From: Amycolatopsis sp.
GTDB lineage: Bacteria > Actinomycetota > Actinomycetes > Mycobacteriales > Pseudonocardiaceae
NCBI RefSeq assembly: GCF_025464955.1
Contig: NZ_JAODNM010000126.1
Coordinates: 1 to 64,000, forward strand
Direction: 5' to 3'
DNA length: 64,000 nucleotides
Part shown: positions 46,883 to 55,860 of the stretch, piece by piece
Layout: the number at the start of each line of letters is the position of its first letter
How positions within the stretch are numbered: position 1 is the first letter of the stretch
Program-made: the position numbers and the translations under genes
Notes under the pieces: generated by a model
Databases searched by the model: none
Seen by the model: only the letters and a program-made list of their open reading frames with translations
Told to the model about the DNA's origin: nothing

Positions 46883-47170
46883 TCAGGCGGATCCACCGGA
46901 GTTATGTCCGGCTTCGAAGGCCTCGGTGACCAGCCAGCCGACGACCGCCGCGGCCTGGACGTAAGGCGCGGCTTTCGCCGTGCCACGACCAACCGCCCTG
47001 GTCCGCGCCCACTTCTGCGCGGGCCGCACGACGGTATGGGCCTCCATTGCCTGTTCAGGGGCAGGATCGGCGGGACGTTCGGTGCGCCACGGCGTCTCAC
47101 CAGGCACGACGTCGGCCAGGAAATCCGCCGTCGGGTCCCCGTCGTCCTCGGTGCCGCGTCGCTCGATCAT
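46883..47170 (-). CDS. 95-residue hypothetical protein
   Basis: The ATG at 47170 follows AGTGGGGTC. The N-terminal half is acidic and probably disordered (RGTEDDGDPTADFLADVVPG). The C-terminal half ends in a hydrophobic helix (AAPYVQAAAVVGWLVTEAFE), perhaps peripheral to the membrane. No family is recognised and support is moderate. Confidence 0.45.
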   Translation of the reverse strand: MIERRGTEDDGDPTADFLADVVPGETPWRTERPADPAPEQAMEAHTVVRPAQKWARTRAVGRGTAKAAPYVQAAAVVGWLVTEAFEAGHNSGGSA

Positions 47171-47261
47171 GACCCCACTGTGGCACCGCCGCTCGCCCGG
47201 CACCACCAGCCGGGCGAGCGATAAGAAACCCGTAATCGACGCCAGAAGCCGCTAGGAGCTG

Positions 47262-47900
47262 TTAGAAGAGCAGCGGCAGCAGTGCGTGACGGCGTTTCAA
47301 CACGGCACCGTAGCGGGCGTCGAGGCGCATCCAGGAGTCCGTGGCGGTCACCCGGACCACGTCGCCGGCGATGGTGGAGTCGAGGAACCCCATGCCCGAC
47401 AAGGCGAACAGGCACCGGAGCTGCACCTTGATCTCCACCTTCTCCCCGGTGACGGTCAGCACCGGCTGATCCATCAACGAGGCCGGCGGAGTGCCGTGCG
47501 GGCCGACGTTGTCCTTGGCGAGGGTGACCCCGCGGTCGGCGAGGTCGGCCACCACGATCACCGGCAGTTCGTCCACCAGCTGCCAGCCCTCGGCCGCCGG
47601 CAGCTCCGAATGCCACATGATGTCGCGCGCGGGTCCCGGGTCCATCCGCTCGCCGCCGACGACGGTAAGCGCGGCCAGCAGCTCGTTCCCCGAGACGGTG
47701 ATGTCCGAGGGGGTGATCTCACCGGCGACCGCCCTGGTGGCGAGCACCTCGAACGGCGTCGACACCCACGCTTCGACCACGCCGGCTCCCGGCCGTTGAC
47801 GCAACCGCACGAACGTCTGACCGTCGAGCCGGACGGCCCTGGCCACGAACGCGCCGAGCGTCTCCCGATCGGCCTCGTCGGGAATGCGGAGTTCAGGCAC
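47262..47900 (-). CDS. Conserved hypothetical protein (Rv2474c-like by position)
   Basis: The product is 212 residues from a GTG at 47900 behind AGGGAACCTGAGC. It reads as a soluble alpha/beta protein (DEADRETLGAFVARAVRLDG, GAGVVEAWVSTPFEVLATRA, VIVVADLADRGVTLAKDNVG, VLKRRHALLPLLF). I know no function. It is the last gene of the minus-strand set after gdh and the thioesterase, the same order I recall for Rv2476c-Rv2475c-Rv2474c. Confidence 0.7.
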   Translation of the reverse strand: MPELRIPDEADRETLGAFVARAVRLDGQTFVRLRQRPGAGVVEAWVSTPFEVLATRAVAGEITPSDITVSGNELLAALTVVGGERMDPGPARDIMWHSELPAAEGWQLVDELPVIVVADLADRGVTLAKDNVGPHGTPPASLMDQPVLTVTGEKVEIKVQLRCLFALSGMGFLDSTIAGDVVRVTATDSWMRLDARYGAVLKRRHALLPLLF

Positions 47901-47902
47901 GC

Positions 47903-48349
47903 TCAGGTTCCCTTCATAGCGTCGCCCGCGGCGATCCGGTCCCGCAGGAAGTCACGCTCGGGATCGGTCAGCCGGCGCGGCCGCCCGGACACGAGATCGT
48001 ACGGCGCCAGCTGGGTTTCCGCGGTGACGGCCACCTTGTCCTCTGCGGACGGTCCATCGTGGACGGCGTAGCCGAGGGTGAACGACGCGAACTTCAACCG
48101 GGTCAGCGTGATGTCGACCCGGAGCTCCTGCCCGGACACGATGATCGGCGCGAGGTAGCGAACGGTCAGGCTCGCCACCACGATCCCCTTCGGCAGGTCG
48201 GTGAGACCAGCGCGGTTCGCTTCGCCGAACAGCAGCGGGATTCTCGCCTCTTCGAGCACCGTCACCATTTTGGCGTGGTTGATGTGCCCGTACGGATCCA
48301 TGTCGGTCCACCGCGGCCGGACGGTCGCGACGTAGGCCCTGTCGGTCAT
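47903..48349 (-). CDS. HotDog-fold acyl-CoA thioesterase
   Basis: The product is 148 residues. The 4-hydroxybenzoyl-CoA-type thioesterase pattern is VRPRWTDMDPYGHINHAKMV near the N-terminus with catalytic Asp, then VVASLTVRYLAPIIVSGQEL and KFASFTLGYAVHD. It cleaves acyl-CoA thioesters of unknown chain type. Its ATG overlaps the gdh TGA (ATGA), so it is co-translated with gdh. Confidence 0.85.
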   Translation of the reverse strand: MTDRAYVATVRPRWTDMDPYGHINHAKMVTVLEEARIPLLFGEANRAGLTDLPKGIVVASLTVRYLAPIIVSGQELRVDITLTRLKFASFTLGYAVHDGPSAEDKVAVTAETQLAPYDLVSGRPRRLTDPERDFLRDRIAAGDAMKGT

Positions 48350-51300
48350 CTGACGGTGCTGCGGATCTGCCGCGCGGCGACGGACAGGGTCGCCAGGTCC
48401 AACCGGCCCAACCGGTTGATCTCGTCGAGGGCAACCCGCGCCCTGGACAGCCGCAGCGAGTTCGCCCGCTCCCAGTACTCGATCTTTTCGTCCACTGTGT
48501 CCTCTGAATCGCTGTGCCGCAGGGCGTCCAGCGTGATCGCCCGCAACGAAGCGTAGACGTCGTCGCGCAACGAGATCCTGGCCAGTGCGTGCCAGCGGTT
48601 GCCCCGCTCGAGCGCGCTGATCGAGGTCAGCATCTGGTCGACGTTCAGGTGATCGGACAGGGCGTAGTACAGCTCCGCGGTGACCTCCGGGTGCCGCACC
48701 GCGTCGGAGCCGGCCTGGTGCTCGGCCAGCTCGGAGGCCTCGGTGACGTCGAGCAGGCCGTAGGCGTGCAGCAGCACCGAAATCCGCCGCGCGAGCGGCT
48801 CCGGGACGTCGTCCGCCACCAGCTTGTCGACACCGGCCTGCAAGGACTCGGCCTCGCGACCGCGCAGCAGCCCGCTCGCCTTGGCCGCGAGTTCGGCGAC
48901 CACCGGGCCGAACCGGTTGATCTCGGCGAGCGGGGCCAGCGGCTGCGGCCGGTTGGTGAGGAACCACCGCGCCGCGCGGTCGAGCAGGCGCCGGGTCTCG
49001 AGCATCATCGCGTCCGCAACCTCGGTGCGGACCACCGTGTCGAGCGCGGCGATCTCACGCCAGAGCGAGGGCAGGTCGAAGACGTGGTTGACCACGGCAT
49101 AGGCACGCACCGCGTCGGTCGCGGTGGCGTTCATCTCCTCGGCGAGGCGGAAGACGAACGAGATGCCCGCCCCGTCAACGACCTCGTTGGCGACCAGCGT
49201 GGTGATGATCTGCCGCTTGAGGGGGTGGTCGAAGATCGCCGTGCCGAACCTGTCACGCAGCGGCTTCGGGAAGTACTCCGGCAGCCGCCTCGCGAACACC
49301 TCCGACTCGGGCAGCTCGCTGGCGAGCAGCTCGTCCTTGAGCTCCAGCTTGACGTGCGCCAGCAGCGTCGCGAGCTCCGGCGAAGACAGGCCGTTGCCTG
49401 CCTTGTCCAGCGCCCGGAACTCCGAGGTCGACGGCAGCCCTTCGAGCTTGCGGTCGAACGCGCCGGCCGCCACCAGCGCGGCGACCTGGCGCTGGTGCAC
49501 CGAGAGCATCGGCCCGGCATGCGCCCGGCTGACCCCGAGCACCGCGTTCTGCTGGTAGTTGTCGGCGAGCACGAGCGCGGAGACCTCGTCGGTCATCTCC
49601 TCGAGCAGCTCGTTGCGCTGCCCCTGCTCCAACCCGCCGGCCGCCACCAGGTGATCGAGCAGGATCTTGATGTTGACTTCGTGATCGCTGCAGTCGACGC
49701 CGGCGGAGTTGTCCAGGGCATCGGTGTTGATCTTGCCGCCCGACCGGGCGAACTCGATTCGGCCCAGCTGGGTCAGCCCGAGGTTCCCGCCCTCGCCGAC
49801 GACCTTCGCGCGCAGCTGGCTGCCGTTGACACGCACCGCGTCGTTGGCCCTGTCCCCGGCGTCGGCGTTGGTCTCGCGCTCGGCCTTGACGTAGGTGCCG
49901 ATGCCGCCGTTCCACAGCAGTTCGACCGGCGCCAGCAGGATCGCGCGCATCAGGTCCGTGGGCGCGAGCTTGACGACGTCGTCGCCGAGGCCGAGCGCGC
50001 GCCGCACCTGCGGGCTGATCGGGATGATCTTGGCGCTGCGCGGGAAGATGCCGCCGCCCTTACTGATCAGTGAGCGGTCGTAGTCGTCCCACGACGAGCG
50101 CGGCAGGTCGAACAGGCGACGCCGTTCGGCGAATGAAGTCGCGGCGTCCGGGTCCGGGTCGAGGAACACGTGCATGTGGTTGAACGCGGCGACGAGCCGG
50201 ATGTGCTCCGAGAGCAGCATGCCGTTGCCGAAGACGTCCCCGGCCATGTCGCCGACACCGACGACGGTGAAGTCCTCGGCCTGGGAGTCCTTGCCGAGTT
50301 CGCGGAAGTGCCGCTTGACGCTCTCCCACGCGCCCTTGGCGGTAATGCCCATGGCTTTGTGGTCGTAGCCGACCGAACCGCCCGAAGCGAACGCGTCTCC
50401 GAGCCAGAAGCCGTAATCCGCCGACACCTCGTTCGCGATGTCGGAGAAAGTGGCGGTGCCCTTGTCGGCCGCGACGACGAGGTAGCTGTCGTCGCCGTCG
50501 TAGCGGACGACGTCCGGCGCGGGCACGGTCTTGCCCTCGACCCGGTTGTCGGTGATGTCGAGCAGCCCCGAGATGAGCATCCGGTAACAGGCGATGCCCT
50601 CCTTGAGCTGCGCCTCCCGGTCCAAGCCGGGATCACCGGTCGACAACGGCGGACGCTTGACGACGAACCCGCCCTTCGCGCCCACGGGCACGATGACAGC
50701 GTTCTTCACCGCCTGCGCCTTGACCAGGCCGAGCACCTCGGTGCGGAAGTCCTCACGCCGGTCGGACCAGCGCAACCCGCCACGCGCGACCGGGCCGAAG
50801 CGCAGGTGCACGCCCTCGACCCGCGGCGAGTAGACGAACACCTCGAACCGCGGCCGGGGCTCGGGCAGATCGGGCACGCCCTGCGGGTCGAGCTTGATCG
50901 CCAGGTACGGCCGAGCCTTCCCGTCGGCGTCGGTGACGTGGTAGTTCGTGCGCAGCGTCGCGCCGATGACCGCGAGCAGGCGGCGCAGGATGCGGTCCTC
51001 GTCGAGGCTCTTGACCTCGTCGATCAGCTCGGAGATCGACGTCGTCAGCGCGTCGCCCAGGCTCTTGCGTTCAGCTTCCGGGCGCGCCGGGTCGAACCGG
51101 AGCTCGAAGAGCCGCACCAGCTCGGTCGCGATATCGCAGTGCGCGAGCACGGCGTCCTGGATGTACTCCTGGGAGTTCGGGCTCCCGGCCTGCCGGAGGT
51201 AGCGCGAGTACGCGCGCAGGATCGCGGTCTGGCGCCAAGACAGCCCGGCGCGCAGGACCAGCGCGTTGAAGTCGTCGACCTCGGTCTGGCCGCACCAGGC

Positions 51301-53334
51301 GGCGTTGAACGCGTCCTGGAACCGGGTCTGCAGGTCGGACTCGCCGCCGGCGGCGATCTGGTCGAGCACCCGCGGCTCGATGCGCAGCCCGAAGTCGTAG
51401 ATCCACGACCAGGTGCCGTCGTCACGGCGGAGCTCGTACGGCCGCTCGTCGACCACCTCGACGCCCATCCGCTGCAGCATCGGCAGGACCTTCGACAGCG
51501 TCACGCCCTCGCCGAGCAGGTACAGCTTGAACCGCCGTTCGCCGGGCTCGGCATCGACCGGGACGTAGAACGACATCGCGAGCTCGCCGTCGTTGGACAG
51601 CGAGTCCAACTGGCGCAGGTCGGCGAGTGCCTCGCTCGCGCGGAAGTCCTCGCGATAGCCCTCCGGGAACACCGAGGCGAACCGCTGCCCCAGCTCGACC
51701 GCGGACTCCTCGTGGAGCATGCCCAGCGCGGTGGTGCCGTCTTCGGCGCGCTCCCGGCGTTCGGCCAGGATGGCCTCGACCATCAGGTCGTCCCAGCTGC
51801 GGACGGCGGTGTTGAGCCGCTCCTGGATCGCCACGGTGTCGGGTTCGATCCGGCTGGCCGGGTCGGTGTGCACGATGAAATGCACCTGCGCGAGCACGGT
51901 TTCCCCGATGCGCGCGCTGTATTCGAGCTGGGTGCCCTCGAGCTCGGAGAGCAGCACCTCCTGCATCGCCAGCCGCGAACGCGTCGTGTAGCGGTCACGC
52001 GGCAGGAACACCAGGCATGAGTAGAACCGGCCGTAGGTGTCACGGCGCAAGAACAGCCGCAGCCGCCGCCGGTCCGACAGCGTGATCGCGCCGGTGGTGG
52101 TCGAGTACAGCGAGTCGGTGTCGGCGGAGAACAGGTCCGCGCGGGGCCAGTTCTGCAGCACCTCGAGCATCCGCTGCCCGGAGAACGACTCCATCGGGAA
52201 GCCTGCGCGGTGGATGACCTGCCGCACACGGCCGCCGATGACCGGGACGTCCAGGACGTTGGCGTGCAGCGCGGTGGTGGTGAACATGCCGAGGAAGCGG
52301 TGTTCCCCGGTCACCAGGCCCCGCTCGTCGAACGTCTTGACACCGACGTAGTACGGATAGATCGGCCGGTGGACGGTCGAGGGCGCACTCGCCTGGGTCA
52401 GCACCAGGAGGGTCGGCTCGAGCGCGCTGGGCGCGGTGTCCGGACCGGCGGTGAGGCTGCGGGCGGCGAGGCTGTCCTGCCGCAGGACGCCGAGCCCCGA
52501 TGCGAGCACCGTGCGCAGCGCCGGCTCATCGGTGCCGGGGTTCGTGTCCTCGACGATCTCGTAGCGGCGGTAGCCGAGGAACATGAAATTGCCGTCGGCG
52601 AGCCAGCGCAGCAGGTCCGCGCCATCGGAAACCTCGTCGGCGGGCAGCAGCGGCGGATGGGCGTCGAGCTCGGCGGCCAGCTGGCACGCCGCTTCGGCCA
52701 TCTTGTCGGCGTCCTCGACGACCTCGCGGACGTCGCCGAGCACCGAGGACAGCCGGTTGTCGAGCTCACGGGCGCGGTTCGGGTCCGAGACAAGATCGAT
52801 CTCGACATACATCCACGACTCTGCGGCCGCGCCCTCCGGCGGCGACGCCGCGTCGGCGGTCGGGTAGACCTCCAGCAACTCGCCGGTCAGCTCGCGGCTC
52901 ACCACCACGATCGGGTGCACGATCCGCTGGACCTGCACTCCGTCGCGGGCGAACTCCGCGGCCACGGAGTCGACGAGGTAGGGCATGTCGTCGGTGACCA
53001 CTTGGACGACGGTGGCCTCGCGGGTCCAGCCGTCCTCGGTGGTCGTCGGGTTCAACAGCCGCACGGCCGGCCGTCCCGGCACCCGCTGCTGGGCCAGCTG
53101 CAGATGCGAACGGACCGCGCCGACGAGCGCGACCGGGTCGTCCCCGAGCACTTCCTCGGCCGGAATGTGCCGGTAGTACAGGCGAACGAGCTCGCCGATC
53201 TCCGGTGCCAGGGCGGCCGCCGCGTCGATCAGGTCGTCCCGGATCTGTTCCGGGGTGGCCGATCGGCGCTGAACGCCACCGTTCTCGATGCCGACGCCAC
53301 TTTCGGGCGGGGACGAGACTCCCGTCGAGCTCAT
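48346..53334 (-). CDS. NAD-dependent glutamate dehydrogenase, 180-kDa class
   Basis: The product is 1662 residues from the ATG at 53334 (GGAGAG upstream). The N-terminal ~700 residues are the regulatory ACT-like part. The catalytic centre starts near 840 with RPYLAIKLDPQGVPDLP, GPVARGGLRWSDRREDFRTE and VLGLVKAQAVKNAVIVPVGAKGG (catalytic Lys region); GVGDMAGDVFGNGML is the nucleotide-binding region. It oxidises glutamate to 2-oxoglutarate and ammonium with NAD. In actinobacteria this enzyme is controlled by GarA. It begins the gdh-thioesterase-hypothetical operon. Confidence 0.92.
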   Translation of the reverse strand: MSSTGVSSPPESGVGIENGGVQRRSATPEQIRDDLIDAAAALAPEIGELVRLYYRHIPAEEVLGDDPVALVGAVRSHLQLAQQRVPGRPAVRLLNPTTTEDGWTREATVVQVVTDDMPYLVDSVAAEFARDGVQVQRIVHPIVVVSRELTGELLEVYPTADAASPPEGAAAESWMYVEIDLVSDPNRARELDNRLSSVLGDVREVVEDADKMAEAACQLAAELDAHPPLLPADEVSDGADLLRWLADGNFMFLGYRRYEIVEDTNPGTDEPALRTVLASGLGVLRQDSLAARSLTAGPDTAPSALEPTLLVLTQASAPSTVHRPIYPYYVGVKTFDERGLVTGEHRFLGMFTTTALHANVLDVPVIGGRVRQVIHRAGFPMESFSGQRMLEVLQNWPRADLFSADTDSLYSTTTGAITLSDRRRLRLFLRRDTYGRFYSCLVFLPRDRYTTRSRLAMQEVLLSELEGTQLEYSARIGETVLAQVHFIVHTDPASRIEPDTVAIQERLNTAVRSWDDLMVEAILAERRERAEDGTTALGMLHEESAVELGQRFASVFPEGYREDFRASEALADLRQLDSLSNDGELAMSFYVPVDAEPGERRFKLYLLGEGVTLSKVLPMLQRMGVEVVDERPYELRRDDGTWSWIYDFGLRIEPRVLDQIAAGGESDLQTRFQDAFNAAWCGQTEVDDFNALVLRAGLSWRQTAILRAYSRYLRQAGSPNSQEYIQDAVLAHCDIATELVRLFELRFDPARPEAERKSLGDALTTSISELIDEVKSLDEDRILRRLLAVIGATLRTNYHVTDADGKARPYLAIKLDPQGVPDLPEPRPRFEVFVYSPRVEGVHLRFGPVARGGLRWSDRREDFRTEVLGLVKAQAVKNAVIVPVGAKGGFVVKRPPLSTGDPGLDREAQLKEGIACYRMLISGLLDITDNRVEGKTVPAPDVVRYDGDDSYLVVAADKGTATFSDIANEVSADYGFWLGDAFASGGSVGYDHKAMGITAKGAWESVKRHFRELGKDSQAEDFTVVGVGDMAGDVFGNGMLLSEHIRLVAAFNHMHVFLDPDPDAATSFAERRRLFDLPRSSWDDYDRSLISKGGGIFPRSAKIIPISPQVRRALGLGDDVVKLAPTDLMRAILLAPVELLWNGGIGTYVKAERETNADAGDRANDAVRVNGSQLRAKVVGEGGNLGLTQLGRIEFARSGGKINTDALDNSAGVDCSDHEVNIKILLDHLVAAGGLEQGQRNELLEEMTDEVSALVLADNYQQNAVLGVSRAHAGPMLSVHQRQVAALVAAGAFDRKLEGLPSTSEFRALDKAGNGLSSPELATLLAHVKLELKDELLASELPESEVFARRLPEYFPKPLRDRFGTAIFDHPLKRQIITTLVANEVVDGAGISFVFRLAEEMNATATDAVRAYAVVNHVFDLPSLWREIAALDTVVRTEVADAMMLETRRLLDRAARWFLTNRPQPLAPLAEINRFGPVVAELAAKASGLLRGREAESLQAGVDKLVADDVPEPLARRISVLLHAYGLLDVTEASELAEHQAGSDAVRHPEVTAELYYALSDHLNVDQMLTSISALERGNRWHALARISLRDDVYASLRAITLDALRHSDSEDTVDEKIEYWERANSLRLSRARVALDEINRLGRLDLATLSVAARQIRSTVR

Positions 53335-53577
53335 TGAGCAACTCTCCACTTTGCGTGAGGTAAACGGTGCCGGCCACTTCGATGTGGACGGCAAGGCCCA
53401 CCTTAATGCCCGGACACCGCGGCGTTCACAGAACACCGGGTTGCGCCCCCATAGGGCGAGAATGCTTGAACCCACAAGGGAAACGTGATCGGTTCAGTCA
53501 TCGATCCAGTGCGCTGAAAGCAGTACCCAATCCAGGTGAATTCCATAGTGGATCCGGTGATTTACCTAGTGATCGAG

Positions 53578-55725
53578 CTAACTCTCGTCAGTGCGGTGAC
53601 GGCCGCTGTCCGCGGCAGTCTCCCCCGATCGCCGATGCCCGTTCATCGGGCGCACGTCCTGTCGTTCGGCCTGCCGTTCGGTTTGCGGCCCCAGGCGTTT
53701 GACCAAGGCCGAAGCGCTGGACGTACCCGCTTGGTGCTCGGCCAGTGCCCTGGCAAGCAGCTCGGCCAGGCCGGCGTCCGGCGGCGGCTCGTCGGCGGAG
53801 ATCGCGCGGGCGTAACCGTCGCCAAACGGCTCGGAGGTCGACGACCACTGGGAACCGCCGCTGTCCTGAAGAGGTTCCAGAGACGGCGGCATGCGCAGGC
53901 GCGGGAGCCACGGATCGGAAACCTGGTCTCCATACCGGTCACCGATGGACAATTCGTCATTCGACGGCGCCGGGCGCCGGAAAGGTTCGGGTGTGGGTTC
54001 GGTCACCACGGGCGCGGGAGCCGGGGGCTCGGGCTCGAAGACCGCCACTGGTTCGGGGGTGGGCACTGGAGTTGCCCGAGCCGGCTCGGGCGGGAGCACG
54101 GACGAGACGTCGTCGGTGGCGCGTCGCCGTCCGCCGCCGCCACCGGTGTTGGCGCCGGCGATGCCGAGCCTGTCGAGGACCGACCGCGCCGCGACCGAAC
54201 CGTGCTCGGAGTCGTGGCGGGTGGTAGGCGCGAGGGCGTCGCGGTGGCCGTTAACCGGCTCCGGGACGGCCGGGGACCGGCTCTCGGTGGCGCGCCCGTT
54301 CGTCGGACTCGCCGTGTTTGTCGGGCTTGTCGGGCTTGTCTGGCTCGTCGCACTAGCGGGGCTGACGTGGGCGGACCGGCCGTTCGACGAGCCGTTGCGC
54401 GGCGGCTCGGGCAGTTCCCAGCTGGGGGCGAACGACTCCGGAACGGCCAGTGGCACGTGGCTCACCGTGACCTGAGGAACCCTCGGAGCGGGTTCAGCGG
54501 CCGGGGCCGGCGCGAGCTGCAGCTCCGGTACCGCGGGTGCCGCCGGAGAGACCGCCGAGCGCGAGGTGGTCGGCGAGAGGATGTCATCGAGGTCGACCTG
54601 CGCCTGCTCACCGGAGCCGAACTCCCCGGAGAGCAGTCCACAGGCCTGCCGCCGCTCCCTGGAGTGGAGGTGTTCGGCGGCGCGGGAGCGGTGCAGGCAT
54701 TCGATCGCCTCGGACGGCCTGCCGAGCCGCTCCTCCAGTTGCGCCAGTTCGAGCCACAACCGCGCGGTCAACGCGTGCAGACCGTGCTGGTCGGTGCTGT
54801 AGACGGCTTCGCGGAGCAAGACCGTGGCCGCCTCGCCGGAGCCGGCTGGCAGGTGCACCCGGGTGGCGATGGCGAGGCGGAGCCAGCCGGCGGGCGCGAT
54901 ACTCGCCGCCCGCAGCGGCGCGGCCAGCACCGGCTCGGAGATCTCGAGCGCCATCTCCGTGTCGCCGCGGTCGAGCAGGGTGCACGCCAGCTGGAGCACC
55001 AGGCGGATCCGGACCAGACCGGCGGCGTCCTCCGGCCGGTCGAGGCGTTCGAGCAGGCCGAGCCCGGTGCGCGCGGCATCGGCGGCGGCCGTGAGGTCGC
55101 CGTGGCGGCGGCGGTGCGCGGACGTCCCGACCCGCAGGAGCGCGCGCAGCAGCAGGACCGTGTCCGCGTCGAGGCTCTCGTCGGTGGAGCACAGCCTGTC
55201 GGCCTCCAGCAGCACCCTGTCCAACTCGGCTTTCCGGCCGAACTGGGCCAGGCAGCCGACCAGGTGGCACAGCGCCTCGGCTCGCTGGACCGGCGACAGG
55301 TGCGGCTCCGCCAGCACCGGCCGCAGCGCGGCGAGCGCGGTCAGCGGCGCGCCGACGGCGCGTGCGCAGACCGCCAGGTCGATCCGGAGGCGGGCCGCGA
55401 TGTCGGCGTAGCCGGCGTCTTCGGCCGCACGCAGCGCGGCCACCGCCCGGCCGACGGTCGCCGGGCGGTCACCGAGCCGGACACTGGCCGAGACCACCAG
55501 GCTCTCGGCTCGCACCCACAGCTGATCGGACCCGGCCGCCTCCGCCAGCGCCGCCGCGCGCTCGCCGAGGATGAGCGAGAGCTCGGGCGCCCGCAACGAG
55601 ACGTCCGCCGCTTTGCCGAGGAGGTGCCCAACGGCGTCGAGCCCGCCATCGCCCATGACCGCGTTCCACGCGCCCGCCGGAGAACCGGCGGACGTGCTTG
55701 TTCGGATGTGCTTGCTGGCTACCAC
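53578..55725 (-). CDS. TPR-like protein with long disordered tail
   Basis: The product is 715 residues from a GTG at 55725 (GGAGTCCCC upstream). Residues ~20-370 are Ala/Leu/Arg-rich helices of TPR type (RAVAALRAAEDAGYADIAAR, AADAARTGLGLLERLDRPED, GDTEMALEISEPVLAAP). Residues ~370-715 are low-complexity Pro/Ser/Thr/Glu sequence, with repeated SQTSPTSPTNTASPTNG, and end in a short helical segment (LAELLARALAEHQAG). It may be a scaffold or signalling protein. It lies between gdh and ettA, and the function is unknown. Confidence 0.65.
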   Translation of the reverse strand: MVASKHIRTSTSAGSPAGAWNAVMGDGGLDAVGHLLGKAADVSLRAPELSLILGERAAALAEAAGSDQLWVRAESLVVSASVRLGDRPATVGRAVAALRAAEDAGYADIAARLRIDLAVCARAVGAPLTALAALRPVLAEPHLSPVQRAEALCHLVGCLAQFGRKAELDRVLLEADRLCSTDESLDADTVLLLRALLRVGTSAHRRRHGDLTAAADAARTGLGLLERLDRPEDAAGLVRIRLVLQLACTLLDRGDTEMALEISEPVLAAPLRAASIAPAGWLRLAIATRVHLPAGSGEAATVLLREAVYSTDQHGLHALTARLWLELAQLEERLGRPSEAIECLHRSRAAEHLHSRERRQACGLLSGEFGSGEQAQVDLDDILSPTTSRSAVSPAAPAVPELQLAPAPAAEPAPRVPQVTVSHVPLAVPESFAPSWELPEPPRNGSSNGRSAHVSPASATSQTSPTSPTNTASPTNGRATESRSPAVPEPVNGHRDALAPTTRHDSEHGSVAARSVLDRLGIAGANTGGGGGRRRATDDVSSVLPPEPARATPVPTPEPVAVFEPEPPAPAPVVTEPTPEPFRRPAPSNDELSIGDRYGDQVSDPWLPRLRMPPSLEPLQDSGGSQWSSTSEPFGDGYARAISADEPPPDAGLAELLARALAEHQAGTSSASALVKRLGPQTERQAERQDVRPMNGHRRSGETAADSGRHRTDES

Positions 55726-55860
55726 TGGGGACTCCGCTTCAATGTCGGCTAAGACGTGCTCGCTCAGCGGTACTCAGGAGTATCACAAGGATCGTCCCTT
55801 CCGTCGGGGAACGTGCGATCGCCGAGTGCGTGAGCCCGCTGGAGCAAGCTCGCCGGATGC

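Noticed and set aside
50170..52020. 616-codon open frame on the plus strand inside gdh
   Set aside because: It is antisense to a clearly conserved gdh. Its His/Arg/Leu-rich composition is the usual artefact of high-GC antisense frames.
53536..55752. 738-codon plus-strand frame opposite the TPR/disordered protein
   Set aside because: The composition is Arg/Gly-rich with no domain, while the minus-strand frame shows TPR-like helices and a plausible start.
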